Shown: positions 1 through 7,608, counted from the first letter of the stretch. The stretch is 17,970 bases of DNA from Bacteroidota bacterium (GCA_030540495.1 JAUNWC010000003.1:1-17970); one strand, 5' to 3'. Numbers and translations are program-made. The notes: generated by a model from the letters alone, not told the origin.

Positions 1-372
1 TTTCATTAATATTAATTCTTCTTGCTTAAAACCCTTCAAAGCAAAATTATAAGCAGAATCACCTAACCAACAATTAAAAGTACAACCACAATCAATATAA
101 ATAAAATCACCTTCTTTTATCTCTCTTTTAGAAGGTATGCCATGAACAACTACCTCATTAATGGAAATACATAATGAAGCAGGAAAGCCATTATAACCTT
201 TGAAGGTTGGCAATGCTCCTTTGGAAAGAATAAACTCTTGGGCACACTTATCCAAAGCCTCTGTGGTAACACCGGGCTTTATCATTTTAGCAACCTCAGA
301 TAAAGTTTGTCCTACCAAAAGAGCCGCAACTCTCATTTGTTCTATTTCTATAGAAGATTTTATGTTAATCAT
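1..372 (-). CDS. map: Methionine aminopeptidase type I, N-terminal 124 residues (cut by window edge)
   Basis: Cytosolic metalloprotease that removes the initiator methionine from nascent proteins. I translated the minus strand from the ATG at 372; the frame stays open to position 1, so the C-terminal half lies outside the window. The visible half carries the pita-bread fold N-terminus: MRVAALLVGQ near residue 13, IKPGVTTEALD (31-41), PTFKGYNGFPASLC (55-68), the active-site His in VVHGIP (His77), and the first two metal ligands, Asp94 in YIDCG and Asp105 in LGDSAY. Spacing matches E. coli His79/Asp97/Asp108. The remaining ligands (His171, Glu204 and Glu235 in E. coli) would be past the edge. 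The GDSAY form is typical of Bacteroidota. It lies 14 nt downstream of secY and is surely co-transcribed with it. No adk intervenes, unlike in many Gram-positive spc operons. The ATG has only a weak AGAAAGAA upstream. Confidence 0.96.
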   Translation of the reverse strand, partial: MINIKSSIEIEQMRVAALLVGQTLSEVAKMIKPGVTTEALDKCAQEFILSKGALPTFKGYNGFPASLCISINEVVVHGIPSKREIKEGDFIYIDCGCTFNCWLGDSAYNFALKGFKQEELILMK

Positions 373-386
373 TTTCTTTCTATAAT

Positions 387-1736
387 TTACATATTTCCAC
401 CTCTACCCTTGATACGTCCGGTCTTTGTCAAACCGTCATAATGACGCATCAAAAGATGGCTTTCTATTTGTTGCAATGTATCTAAAACAACTCCCACAAG
501 AATAAGCAAAGATGTTCCACCATAGAACTGTGCAAATTGGGAATTAATACCGAACAATCTAACAATAGCAGGCAATATTGCTACCAAAGCCAAAAAGATA
601 GAACCCGGAAGAGTAACCTTGGATAAAATATTATCAAAAAACTCCTCTGTTTTTTTACCCGGTTTAACTCCAGGAACAAAACCGCCATTCTTCTTCATAT
701 CATCTGCCATTTGCTTTGGATTAATAGCCACTGCGGTGTAAAAATAGGTGAAAATTATAACCAATAAACCAAAGATAAGGTTATACCAAAATCCATCAAA
801 GTTAGATAATACTGAGGCTATTCCACTATTGTTGGAGCCAGAAAATCCCATAATGGTTACGGGGATAAACATTATAGCCTGAGCAAAAATAATAGGCATA
901 ACTCCCGCTGCATTAACCTTTATAGGAATATATTGTCTAACACCTCCGTATTGTTTGTTACCAACTATGCGTTTTGCATATTGAACAGGTATTCTTCTTG
1001 TTCCTTGCACCAAAAGAATACAAAACATTATAACAACAAGCCATACTATCAATTCAACAAATAATATAACCAACTGACCTGCTTGGCTCTCCATACGGGA
1101 TGCAAATTCGGCAAACAAAGCAAAAGGCAAACGTGCAATAATACCTACCATTATCAACAACGAAATACCGTTACCTATACCTCTATCGGTAATTCTCTCT
1201 CCCAACCACATAACAAATAAAGTACCACAAGTTAGAAGTATGGAAATAGGCAATACCCAATTCCAAAATGTTATAGTACTTCCTCCAAATATGTTAAATA
1301 TCTGAGCACCTTGTAGTTGATTTCTCAAATTTGCTAAATAAGCGAAAGATTGAAAAACAGTAACTATCACTGTCAACCAACGCGTTATTTGATTTATTTT
1401 ATTTCTGCCACTCTCACCCTCTCGTTGCATTTTCATAAAATATGGAACAACCATTGTTAGTAATTGTACAACAATAGAGGCTGTGATATAAGGCATAATA
1501 CCCAAGGCAAAAATAGAGGCATTGGAAAATGCACCTCCCGAAAACATGTTCAACAAGCCCAAAACTCCATCTTGAGTTTGACTTTGCAAAGAACCTAAGT
1601 CAGAAGGATTTATGCCCGGAATAACGACATAAGAACCTATCCTATACACCAAAACAAGAGATAGTGTAAAGATAATCTTTGCTCTTAAATCTGTTATACT
1701 CCAGATATTCTTGATTGTATTGATAAATCGCTTCAT
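387..1736 (-). CDS. secY: Preprotein translocase subunit SecY
   Basis: Central channel of the SecYEG translocon in the inner membrane, which exports and inserts proteins. At 449 aa it has the usual family length. Ten hydrophobic segments can be read at about residues 21-39, 74-96, 118-135, 155-176, 187-205, 221-243, 273-295, 318-337, 377-396 and 405-422. Family motifs include YRIGSYVVIPGI (31-42, end of TM1), a plug-region stretch between TM1 and TM2 with LLNMFSGGAF (61-70), GIGNGISLLI (186-195, TM5) and the conserved cytosolic loop QYAKRIVG (252-259). It sits 15 nt after rplO and 14 nt before map, the standard spc-operon position. No Shine-Dalgarno precedes the ATG. No oddities seen. Confidence 0.99.
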   Translation of the reverse strand: MKRFINTIKNIWSITDLRAKIIFTLSLVLVYRIGSYVVIPGINPSDLGSLQSQTQDGVLGLLNMFSGGAFSNASIFALGIMPYITASIVVQLLTMVVPYFMKMQREGESGRNKINQITRWLTVIVTVFQSFAYLANLRNQLQGAQIFNIFGGSTITFWNWVLPISILLTCGTLFVMWLGERITDRGIGNGISLLIMVGIIARLPFALFAEFASRMESQAGQLVILFVELIVWLVVIMFCILLVQGTRRIPVQYAKRIVGNKQYGGVRQYIPIKVNAAGVMPIIFAQAIMFIPVTIMGFSGSNNSGIASVLSNFDGFWYNLIFGLLVIIFTYFYTAVAINPKQMADDMKKNGGFVPGVKPGKKTEEFFDNILSKVTLPGSIFLALVAILPAIVRLFGINSQFAQFYGGTSLLILVGVVLDTLQQIESHLLMRHYDGLTKTGRIKGRGGNM

Positions 1737-1751
1737 TAATGTACGGTTTTA

Positions 1752-2198
1752 TTAGATTATAGTAACTGTGCCTCCTTTTGATTCTATCGCAAGTTTAGCA
1801 TTCTTTGAAATAGCATTAACACTAACGTTAATCGCTTTTGTTAATTCTCCTCTTCCTAAAATTTTAACTCTATCACTTTTAGATGCTATGCGATTAGCTC
1901 GCAAAAGGTCTATGGTAATATCAGTAGTATTTAATTTTTCGGCTATTTGCTCCAAAGTATCCAAATTGATTCCTAAATACTCTATACGATTTATATTTTT
2001 GAAACCAAATTTTGGCAACAATCTATAAAGAGGCATCTGTCCGCCTTCAAATCCTACTTTTCTACTGTAACCAGAACGAGATTTTGCTCCCTTATGACCA
2101 CGTGTAGATGTACCACCATATCCGCTACCTTGACCTCTACCTATTCTCTTACGACTCTTTGTGGAGCCTAAGGCTGGTTTTAAATTACTTAAATCCAT
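1752..2198 (-). CDS. rplO: 50S ribosomal protein L15 (uL15)
   Basis: Large-subunit protein that assembles late and contacts 23S rRNA. At 148 aa it has the normal length. It opens MDLSNLKPALGS, followed by the glycine/arginine-rich extended arm KSRKRIGRGQGSGYGGTSTR (14-33), which threads into rRNA, then KSRSGYSRKVGFEGGQMPLYRLLPK, the family signature. The globular C-terminal domain ends KGGTVTII. It lies between rpmD (19 nt gap) and secY (15 nt gap). Upstream of the ATG is only A/T-rich sequence with no Shine-Dalgarno. Confidence 0.99.
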   Translation of the reverse strand: MDLSNLKPALGSTKSRKRIGRGQGSGYGGTSTRGHKGAKSRSGYSRKVGFEGGQMPLYRLLPKFGFKNINRIEYLGINLDTLEQIAEKLNTTDITIDLLRANRIASKSDRVKILGRGELTKAINVSVNAISKNAKLAIESKGGTVTII

Positions 2199-2217
2199 AA
2201 TTAATTATTTATTTTTA

Positions 2218-2397
2218 TTAATTAATCTCTTCTACTTTTATCAAATGTTTCACTTTGTCTATCATTCCTTGAATTTGAGGAGTAAGTTCATGCTCTTTTG
2301 TTTGATGCATTTTTCTTAAACCTAAGGACCAAAGTGTTTGTTTTTGACGCAATGGGTATCCTATACCACTTTTTATTTGAGTTACTCTTACTTTCAT
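2218..2397 (-). CDS. rpmD: 50S ribosomal protein L30 (uL30)
   Basis: Small large-subunit protein of 59 aa, found by translating the gap between rpsE and rplO. The ATG at 2397 gives MKVRVTQIKSGIGYP, and the frame closes at TAA (2218-2220). The core family pattern is present: VTQIKSGIGYP followed by QKQTLWSLGLRKMHQT (19-34), equivalent to the conserved K-x-T-L-x-x-L-G-L-R-K block of bacterial L30, then a helix ending IDKVKHLIKVEEIN. It is 12 nt after rpsE and 19 nt before rplO, its exact expected place in the spc operon. Automatic callers with a length cutoff may miss it. Confidence 0.98.
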   Translation of the reverse strand: MKVRVTQIKSGIGYPLRQKQTLWSLGLRKMHQTKEHELTPQIQGMIDKVKHLIKVEEIN

Positions 2398-2409
2398 CTC
2401 TAAATCAAT

Positions 2410-2928
2410 TTATCCGTTAAAAACTCTATCCATTTCAATACCTCTTAACTTAGCAACAGTATAAGGGTCTTTCATTTTCAACAAAGCAGCAACAGTAGCC
2501 TTTACCACGCTGTGTGGATTGGAGGAACCTTTTGATTTAGCCAACACGTCTTTAACTCCTACGCTCTCTAAAACAGCACGCATAGCACCACCGGCTATAA
2601 CACCAGTACCAGGAGCAGCAGGCTTCAAGAATACTCTTGCACCACTATATTTGCCCTCTTGTTCATGAGGTATGGTACCCTTTAGGATAGGAACCTTTAT
2701 AAGATTCTTTTTTGCGTCTTCAGAGCCTTTAGAAATAGCAGCAGCAACCTCTTTGGCTTTTCCCAAACCATAACCTACTATACCATTTCCATTTCCTACT
2801 ACAACTACGGCAGAAAAACTAAATGTTCTACCACCTTTGGTTACTTTGGTAACTCTATTGATACTTACAAGCTTGTCTGTAAATTCTATCTCGCTTGATT
2901 TTACTCTTTTTATATTTAGTTCTGCCAT
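2410..2928 (-). CDS. rpsE: 30S ribosomal protein S5 (uS5)
   Basis: Small-subunit protein at the mRNA entry side, needed for translational fidelity. It is 172 aa, the usual size. The N-terminal double-stranded-RNA-binding-like fold holds the loop INRVTKVTKGGRTFSF (24-38), the region where spectinomycin-resistance changes map in E. coli; it looks wild type. Next come GNGNGIVGYGLGKAKEV and the C-terminal domain with GTGVIAGGAMRAVLESVGVKD and the KSKGSSNPHSVVKAT signature. It is only 4 nt downstream of rplR and 12 nt upstream of rpmD, so translational coupling with rplR is likely. Confidence 0.99.
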   Translation of the reverse strand: MAELNIKRVKSSEIEFTDKLVSINRVTKVTKGGRTFSFSAVVVVGNGNGIVGYGLGKAKEVAAAISKGSEDAKKNLIKVPILKGTIPHEQEGKYSGARVFLKPAAPGTGVIAGGAMRAVLESVGVKDVLAKSKGSSNPHSVVKATVAALLKMKDPYTVAKLRGIEMDRVFNG

Positions 2929-2932
2929 TTTC

Positions 2933-3286
2933 TTAGAATTTTAAACCATTTTCCCTTGCTGAATCTGCCAAAGCCTTAACACGACCATGATACAAATAAC
3001 CATTTCTGTCAAAAACAACAGCTTCTATACCTTTTTCTTTGGCTCTCTGTGCTAATACTTTACCAACTTGTAGAGCAACCTCTGTTTTATTGCCACTTTT
3101 TTGGAAACCTTTTTCCATAGAACTTGCAGCACACAAAGTAGAACCAGCCTCATCGTCTATCAACTGAGTGTATATCTCTTTGTTGCTTCTGAATACTGTA
3201 AGACGAGGTCTCTGGGCGGTACCATTGACCTTTTTGCGTATCCTCATCTTAATTTTCAATCTTCTTAAATCTTTCTTCGTTGCCAT
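2933..3286 (-). CDS. rplR: 50S ribosomal protein L18 (uL18)
   Basis: 5S rRNA-binding protein of the central protuberance. It is 117 aa, the normal bacterial length. The basic N-terminus has RRLKIKMRIRKKVNGTAQRP (8-27), followed by RLTVFRSNKEIYTQLID (28-44), and the C-terminus has VFDRNGYLYHGRVKALADSA (92-111), all family signatures. It works with L5 (rplE in this run) and 5S rRNA. The gap from rplF is 34 nt and to rpsE 4 nt. A GAGG sits 8 nt upstream of the ATG, a modest Shine-Dalgarno-like match. Confidence 0.99.
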   Translation of the reverse strand: MATKKDLRRLKIKMRIRKKVNGTAQRPRLTVFRSNKEIYTQLIDDEAGSTLCAASSMEKGFQKSGNKTEVALQVGKVLAQRAKEKGIEAVVFDRNGYLYHGRVKALADSARENGLKF

Positions 3287-3320
3287 TTACGTATCCTCAG
3301 ATTTTATTTATTTTCATTTA

Positions 3321-3875
3321 CTATTTAGCAGCCGCTTTACCTGCTTTCTTACGTACAACTTCACCTTCGAAACGAATACCTTTTCCTTTATATGGTTCAG
3401 GCTTACGCAAAGAACGTATTTTTGCAGCAACCAGACCTATAAGTTGTTTGTCACAACAAGTCATCTTTATCAAAGGATTTTTTCCCTTCTCTGTTATGGT
3501 CTCTACCTTTATCTCGTCCGGTAAAACCATAAATATACTATGAGAATAACCAAGGGCAAGTTCCAAAACCTGTCCCTGTGCTTGCGCTTTATATCCCACA
3601 CCTATAACCTCTTGAGTAGTATGGAAACCTTCAGATACTCCAGTAACCATATTCTTTATTAATGCTCTATATAAGCCATGTAAAGACTTATGAGTCTTGG
3701 AATCAGATTCTCTATTTAGATGTATTATATCATTATCTATATTTAAGGTTATAGCAGGATTTACAGCCTGTTGCAATGTGCCAAGTTTTCCTTTTACTGT
3801 AACAACATTGCTATTATCTACCGTTACTTCTACACCCGCAGGAATATTTATTGGTAATTTTCCTATTCTTGACAT
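3321..3875 (-). CDS. rplF: 50S ribosomal protein L6 (uL6)
   Basis: Large-subunit protein near the sarcin-ricin loop and factor-binding site. At 184 aa it is slightly longer than E. coli L6 (177). It has the two repeated L6 domains, starting MSRIGKLPINIPAGVEV. The C-terminal signature is KIRSLRKPEPYKGKGIRF (152-169), followed by a basic tail EVVRKKAGKAAAK. It follows rpsH by 22 nt. That short gap contains an AAGGAGGG Shine-Dalgarno, the strongest in the window and unusual next to its neighbours, so L6 initiation may be controlled differently from the rest. Confidence 0.99.
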   Translation of the reverse strand: MSRIGKLPINIPAGVEVTVDNSNVVTVKGKLGTLQQAVNPAITLNIDNDIIHLNRESDSKTHKSLHGLYRALIKNMVTGVSEGFHTTQEVIGVGYKAQAQGQVLELALGYSHSIFMVLPDEIKVETITEKGKNPLIKMTCCDKQLIGLVAAKIRSLRKPEPYKGKGIRFEGEVVRKKAGKAAAK

Positions 3876-3881
3876 ATTATT

Positions 3882-3889
3882 CCCTCCTT
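3882..3889 (-). promoter_or_regulatory. Strong Shine-Dalgarno of rplF
   Basis: Read on the minus strand the sequence is AAGGAGGG, followed by a 6-nt spacer AATAAT and the rplF ATG. It is a near-perfect complement of the usual 16S 3' tail and lies wholly in the rpsH-rplF gap, so it is not forced by coding. Most genes here have no such site, which makes this one stand out. It also fixes the start codon of rplF. Confidence 0.8.
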
Positions 3890-3897
3890 AAGTTTTT

Positions 3898-4296
3898 TTA
3901 ACTAACATAACATATAACCTCTCCGCCTACTCTCAAGGCACGAGCCTCTTTATCAGTCATCATACCACGTGATGTGGATATAATGGCTATACCTAAACCA
4001 TTCAAAACTCTTGGAAGTTGGTCTGCACCGACATACTTTCTCAAGCCCGGTTTGCTTACTCTCTTCAACATAGAAATTGCAGGTTCTTGTGTTTGTTGAT
4101 GATACTTTAAGGCTATCTTAATAGTTTTAGGAAAAGTATCCTCTTCAAATTTATAATTCAAAATATAACCTTTGTCAAAAAGAATCTTAGTCATTTCCTT
4201 CTTCATCTTGGAGGAAGGTATTTCTACAATTCTATGTCTTGCATTTACAGCATTTCTGATGCGTGTCAAATAATCTGCAATTGGATCTGTTAACAT
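3898..4296 (-). CDS. rpsH: 30S ribosomal protein S8 (uS8)
   Basis: Primary 16S rRNA-binding protein (helix 21); in E. coli it also represses the spc operon. It is 132 aa against about 130 in most bacteria. It starts MLTDPIADYLTRIRNA (1-16), and its C-terminal RNA-binding signature reads GIAIISTSRGMMTDKEAR (102-119), ending GGEVICYVS. It lies between rpsN (51 nt) and rplF (22 nt). The 51-nt gap in front of it is one of the larger ones in the run; I see no clear S8-site mimic there. Its ATG has only a weak AAAGAA. Confidence 0.99.
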   Translation of the reverse strand: MLTDPIADYLTRIRNAVNARHRIVEIPSSKMKKEMTKILFDKGYILNYKFEEDTFPKTIKIALKYHQQTQEPAISMLKRVSKPGLRKYVGADQLPRVLNGLGIAIISTSRGMMTDKEARALRVGGEVICYVS

Positions 4297-4347
4297 TTCT
4301 TTTTTCTTTAATTTATTATTTCACTAATTTTTACTGGTGGTATTCTC

Positions 4348-4617
4348 CTACCAAGAAGCCTTTTTTACTCCTGGTATCAAACCTGCCAATGCCATTTCTC
4401 TGAAATTGATTCTTGAAATGCCAAATTGTCTCATATATCCTTTTGGACGACCCGTTAGTTTACAACGATTGTGCAATCTTACAGGTGAGGCGTTCTTAGG
4501 TAATTTTTGTAGTCCTTCGTAATCACCTGCCTCCAAAAGAGCCTGTCTTTTAGCCGCATATTTTGCTACCAAATATTCTCTTTTCTTCTCGCGTGCTTTA
4601 ATTGATTCTTTTGCCAT
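4348..4617 (-). CDS. rpsN: 30S ribosomal protein S14, zinc-free form (uS14)
   Basis: 30S head protein needed for assembly of the decoding region. It is 89 aa. The conserved C-terminal half reads SPVRLHNRCKLTGRPKGYMR (44-63), then QFGISRINFREMALAGLIPG and KKASW. Only one cysteine is visible, so this is the zinc-independent type, though shorter than the 101-residue E. coli protein. That length is in keeping with Bacteroidota. The start ATG gives MAKESIKAREKKRE. It is 7 nt after rplE and 51 nt before rpsH. Confidence 0.98.
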   Translation of the reverse strand: MAKESIKAREKKREYLVAKYAAKRQALLEAGDYEGLQKLPKNASPVRLHNRCKLTGRPKGYMRQFGISRINFREMALAGLIPGVKKASW

Positions 4618-4624
4618 TATAATA

Positions 4625-5188
4625 CTATTTTTCTGATTCTACTTTAAAAGGGAAACCGAAAGATTTCAACAAAGAAAATGCTTCCTTATCCGTATTTGCA
4701 GAGGTAACAAAAGTAATATCCATACCATTTAAGTGGTCTACTTTATCAATGTCTATTTCAGGGAAAATTATCTGCTCTTGTACTCCAAAAGTATAATTTC
4801 CTCTACCATCAAACCCTTTGGTATCTATACCTCTAAAATCTCTTATTCTTGGGATAGCAACAGAAATCAATCTATCCAAGAACTCATACATTTTATCACC
4901 TCTCAAAGTTACTCTAACTCCGACAGGCATACCTTTTCTAAGTTTGAAGTTAGAAATATCTTTTTTGGATTTTGTAGCAACGGCTTTCTGACCTGCTATA
5001 ATAGACATCTCCTCTACTCCCTTATCTATGACTTTTTTATCATTCAAAGCCAATCTTCCTAAACCTTGATTAAGAGAAATCTTTACAAGACGAGGCACTT
5101 GCATTGTAGTACCATAATTATACTCTTTCATCAAAGATTGCATTATCTCGTCTTTATACTTAGTTTTTAATCTTGGACTGTATCCCAT
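4625..5188 (-). CDS. rplE: 50S ribosomal protein L5 (uL5)
   Basis: 5S rRNA-binding protein of the central protuberance that contacts P-site tRNA and S13. It is 187 aa (E. coli 179). Signatures: PRLVKISLNQGLGRLALND (33-51), QKAVATKSKKDISNFKLRKG with MPVGVRVTLRGDKMYEFLDR, RDFRGIDTKGFDGRGNY and a C-terminal DITFVTSANTDKEAF. Its ATG overlaps the rplX stop by one base (TAATG), so translation is almost certainly coupled. A GGGGAGG lies 10 nt upstream, inside the last codons of rplX; it may help as a ribosome site, or may be only the Gly-Glu-Val codons. Confidence 0.99.
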   Translation of the reverse strand: MGYSPRLKTKYKDEIMQSLMKEYNYGTTMQVPRLVKISLNQGLGRLALNDKKVIDKGVEEMSIIAGQKAVATKSKKDISNFKLRKGMPVGVRVTLRGDKMYEFLDRLISVAIPRIRDFRGIDTKGFDGRGNYTFGVQEQIIFPEIDIDKVDHLNGMDITFVTSANTDKEAFSLLKSFGFPFKVESEK

Positions 5189-5505
5189 TATTTTATTACC
5201 TCCCCAGTTTTTTTAGAATAACGAACTAATTTATTTGTCTTCTCATCAAGGCGTCTTCCTATTCTGGTTGCATTTCCCTTTGAATCTACAACCATTAAAT
5301 TGGAAATATGTATAGGGGCTTCTTTTTCTATTATACCGCCTTGTGTATTTTTAGGATTAGGTTTAGTGTGCTTTTTTATCTTGTTAGCACCCTCAACTAT
5401 GGCTCTATTATCCTGAGGATATACAACCAAAACCTTTCCTATAACACCTTTAGAATTACCCGCAATAACTTTTACTGTATCCCCTTTTTTTATGTGCAAT
5501 TTCAT
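5188..5505 (-). CDS. rplX: 50S ribosomal protein L24 (uL24)
   Basis: Early assembly protein that binds the 5' domain of 23S rRNA near the exit-tunnel opening. It is 105 aa, normal length. The KOW motif is KKGDTVKVIAGNSKGVIGKV (6-25), followed by IVEGANKIKKHTKPN and a C-terminal KTGEVIK. It follows rplN by 22 nt; its TAA shares a base with the rplE ATG. The region before its ATG is A/T-rich with no Shine-Dalgarno. Confidence 0.99.
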   Translation of the reverse strand: MKLHIKKGDTVKVIAGNSKGVIGKVLVVYPQDNRAIVEGANKIKKHTKPNPKNTQGGIIEKEAPIHISNLMVVDSKGNATRIGRRLDEKTNKLVRYSKKTGEVIK

Positions 5506-5527
5506 CTCTCTACTATTATTTTATTCT

Positions 5528-5896
5528 TTATAATACTTCTGGAGCCAATGAAACTATTTTCATAAATTGTTTCTCACGCAACTCTCTTGCTACGGGTCCA
5601 AAAATACGAGTACCTCTTAATTCATCTGTAGCCGTAAGTAAAACGCATGCGTTATCGTCAAATCTAATATAAGAACCATCCTGTCTTCTTATTTCTTTCT
5701 TTGTTCTAACAACAACTGCCTTAGATACAGAACCCTTCTTAACATTACCAGCAGGCAACGCATCTTTAACCGCTACAACTATTCTGTCACCAACAGAAGC
5801 ATAACGTGTCTTTGTACCACCCAAAACTCTGATACATAATACACTTTTTGCTCCACTATTATCAGCAACAACTAATCTCGTTTCTTGTTGTATCAT
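5528..5896 (-). CDS. rplN: 50S ribosomal protein L14 (uL14)
   Basis: Large-subunit interface protein that forms bridge B8 with the 30S subunit and pairs with L19. It is 122 aa, as expected. Signatures: MIQQETRLVVADNSGAKSV (1-19), VLGGTKTRYASVGDRIVVAV and the C-terminal GTRIFGPVARELREKQFMKI (95-114). It is separated from rpsQ by only 3 nt (TAA-GAT-ATG), so it probably depends on ribosomes finishing rpsQ. Confidence 0.99.
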   Translation of the reverse strand: MIQQETRLVVADNSGAKSVLCIRVLGGTKTRYASVGDRIVVAVKDALPAGNVKKGSVSKAVVVRTKKEIRRQDGSYIRFDDNACVLLTATDELRGTRIFGPVARELREKQFMKIVSLAPEVL

Positions 5897-5899
5897 ATC

Positions 5900-6154
5900 T
5901 TATTTAGCTTTTTCTATTATTTCAACTAATCTCCAGCACTTATTCTTACTTAATGGTCTGGTTTCCATTATACGAACAGTATCTCCAATCCTTGCTTCTT
6001 CTTTCTCATCGTGAGCCATGAATTTTTTACTTCTCTGCAAAAACTTTCCATATTTTGGATGCTTAACTTTTCTTTCAACCAAAACATTTATAGTCTTCTG
6101 CATTTTATCACTCACAACTACACCGATTTTTTCTTTTCTAAGGTTTCTTTCCAT
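5900..6154 (-). CDS. rpsQ: 30S ribosomal protein S17 (uS17)
   Basis: Primary 16S rRNA-binding protein with an OB fold, acting in 30S assembly. It is 84 aa, as in most bacteria. It starts MERNLRKEKIGVVVSDKMQK (1-20) with TINVLVERKVKHPKYGKF following, then DTVRIMETRPLSKNKCWRLV (58-77), the family C-terminal signature. It lies 22 nt after rpmC and 3 nt before rplN. No Shine-Dalgarno seen. Confidence 0.99.
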   Translation of the reverse strand: MERNLRKEKIGVVVSDKMQKTINVLVERKVKHPKYGKFLQRSKKFMAHDEKEEARIGDTVRIMETRPLSKNKCWRLVEIIEKAK

Positions 6155-6176
6155 TATCTTATGTCTTTAAAATTTC

Positions 6177-6386
6177 CTACTTGTTTTCCTTAGCCATTTT
6201 TCTTCTAAGTGAAATTTCAGTGTTAATTCTTGCAATATTTTTGCGAGTAACTGACAATAAATTAGGATTCTCCAATGGAGATATAGCATGGTTTATTCTC
6301 ATTTTAACCAACTCTGTCTGCTCTGCTTCAAGTCTTTCCATCAATTCCTTATCAGAAAGTTCTTTTAAACCTAAATTATTTTTCAT
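6177..6386 (-). CDS. rpmC: 50S ribosomal protein L29 (uL29)
   Basis: Small helical protein at the polypeptide exit site, part of the docking area for trigger factor and SRP together with L23. It is 69 aa. It starts MKNNLGLKELSDKELMERLE (1-20), followed by the long hairpin of two helices; the signature NLLSVTRKNIARINTEISLR covers 42-61 and the tail is basic. It lies 17 nt after rplP and 22 nt before rpsQ. A strong AAAGGAG precedes it with a 7-nt spacer, one of two clear Shine-Dalgarno sites in the run. Confidence 0.98.
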   Translation of the reverse strand: MKNNLGLKELSDKELMERLEAEQTELVKMRINHAISPLENPNLLSVTRKNIARINTEISLRRKMAKENK

Positions 6387-6393
6387 TTTCTAT

Positions 6394-6400
6394 CTCCTTT
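6394..6400 (-). promoter_or_regulatory. Strong Shine-Dalgarno of rpmC
   Basis: On the minus strand AAAGGAG is followed by ATAGAAA (7 nt) and the rpmC ATG. It lies in the 17-nt rplP-rpmC gap and is not part of a coding frame. It supports the start chosen for rpmC and contrasts with the Shine-Dalgarno-free genes around it. Confidence 0.75.
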
Positions 6401-6403
6401 AAT

Positions 6404-6826
6404 TTATTGTTCTACATAATCTCTACGTACTACAAACTTAGTAATCACAGGCAACTTTTGTGCTCCAAGTCTCATGGCTTCCTTAGCAATATGCAAAGGC
6501 ACACCCTCGGCTTCAAACAACATTGTTCCCGGTTTTACTCTTGCTACAAAGTATTCAGGTGCTCCCTTACCTTTACCCATACGAACTTCATTAGGTTTTT
6601 TGGTTATAGGTTTATCCGGAAAGATTCTTATCCACAATTGCCCTTCACGTTTCATGTAACGAGTAACTGCTTGACGGGCAGCCTCAATCTGACGACCTGT
6701 AATAAATGAAGTGTTCAAAGATTTGATACCAAAACTTCCAAAAGCCAACTCATGACCTCTAAAAGCCATACCCTTCATTTTGCCTTTCTGCTGTTTTCTA
6801 TATTTTGTCTTATTTGGCTGTAACAT
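6404..6826 (-). CDS. rplP: 50S ribosomal protein L16 (uL16)
   Basis: Large-subunit protein that helps position A-site tRNA and is required for peptidyl-transferase assembly. It is 140 aa (E. coli 136). Signatures: MLQPNKTKYRKQQKGKMKGM (1-20), ARQAVTRYMKREGQLWIRIF (50-69), PDKPITKKPNEVRMGKGKGA (70-89) and the C-terminal AMRLGAQKLPVITKFVVR. It lies 9 nt after rpsC and 17 nt before rpmC, in the usual S10-operon order. Confidence 0.99.
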   Translation of the reverse strand: MLQPNKTKYRKQQKGKMKGMAFRGHELAFGSFGIKSLNTSFITGRQIEAARQAVTRYMKREGQLWIRIFPDKPITKKPNEVRMGKGKGAPEYFVARVKPGTMLFEAEGVPLHIAKEAMRLGAQKLPVITKFVVRRDYVEQ

Positions 6827-6835
6827 ACTACTCTG

Positions 6836-7579
6836 TTATTTAAAATCCCTACTATTATTTTTACGACGAGGTCTTGCACCTACATTAAAACGCTGACCAG
6901 ACCTGTTGTTGTCTTTTAAGCCACCGCCTACAGTAGAAGGAACTATTTCAACTTTGTTGTAAACAAGTCCTCTGCAAATCCACACCTTTACTCCTATACG
7001 ACCATAAGTTGTATGAGCCTCTGCTAAAGAATAGTCTATATCAGCACGAAGTGTGTGCAAAGGAGTTCTACCCTCTTTGTAATGCTCGGTTCTTGCCATT
7101 TCGGCACCACCTATACGACCAGAAACCGAAACCTTTATACCCTCAGCACCAACTCTCATTGTGGAAGCAATTGCCATTTTTATAGCCTTTCTATAAGAAA
7201 CTCTGCCCTCTATTTGACGAGCAATATTATCTGCTACAAGTTTGGCTTCCAATTCAGGTCGCTTAACCTCTAAAATGTTAATTTGAACTTCTTTTTCTGT
7301 AAGTTTCTTTAACTCTTCTTTAATTTTATCAACCTCTTGACCGCCCTTACCTATGATAAAGCCCGGTTTTGCTGTGTTAATAGTAACAGTTATACGTTTT
7401 AGGGTTCTTTCTATATATATTTTTGATATTTCAGCATTGCTTAAACGAACTCCTAAATACTTTCTTATCTTATCATCCTCTACCAATTTGGATTCGAATG
7501 TTTTTCCACCATACCAATTTGAATCCCAACCTCTGATGATACCTAGTCTGTTTCCTCTTGGATCTGTTTTTTGTCCCAT
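6836..7579 (-). CDS. rpsC: 30S ribosomal protein S3 (uS3)
   Basis: 30S head protein at the mRNA entry tunnel, with mRNA-unwinding activity alongside S4 and S5. It is 247 aa. It starts MGQKTDPRGNRLGIIRGWDS (1-20). A type II KH domain shows the GKGG loop at 77-80 within PGFIIGKGGQEVDKI. The C-terminal S3 domain carries GAEGIKVSVSGRIGGAEMAR and GRIGVKVWICRG. The tail (residues 215-247) is basic and Gly/Arg/Asn-rich. It is 29 nt after rplV and 9 nt before rplP. Confidence 0.99.
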   Translation of the reverse strand: MGQKTDPRGNRLGIIRGWDSNWYGGKTFESKLVEDDKIRKYLGVRLSNAEISKIYIERTLKRITVTINTAKPGFIIGKGGQEVDKIKEELKKLTEKEVQINILEVKRPELEAKLVADNIARQIEGRVSYRKAIKMAIASTMRVGAEGIKVSVSGRIGGAEMARTEHYKEGRTPLHTLRADIDYSLAEAHTTYGRIGVKVWICRGLVYNKVEIVPSTVGGGLKDNNRSGQRFNVGARPRRKNNSRDFK

Positions 7580-7608
7580 CCTTTTACATTTTTCTTAAAA
7601 ATTCCAAA

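Noticed and set aside
200..385. Plus-strand open frame of 61 codons at the left end
   Set aside because: It lies opposite the map gene, whose own frame is open with metal ligands in place; the plus-strand product has no features of a real protein.
5194..5204. GGGGAGG in front of rplE as a third clear Shine-Dalgarno
   Set aside because: It falls in the last codons of rplX (Gly-Glu-Val) and its distance to the ATG is 10 nt, longer than ideal, so coding constraint explains it as well.
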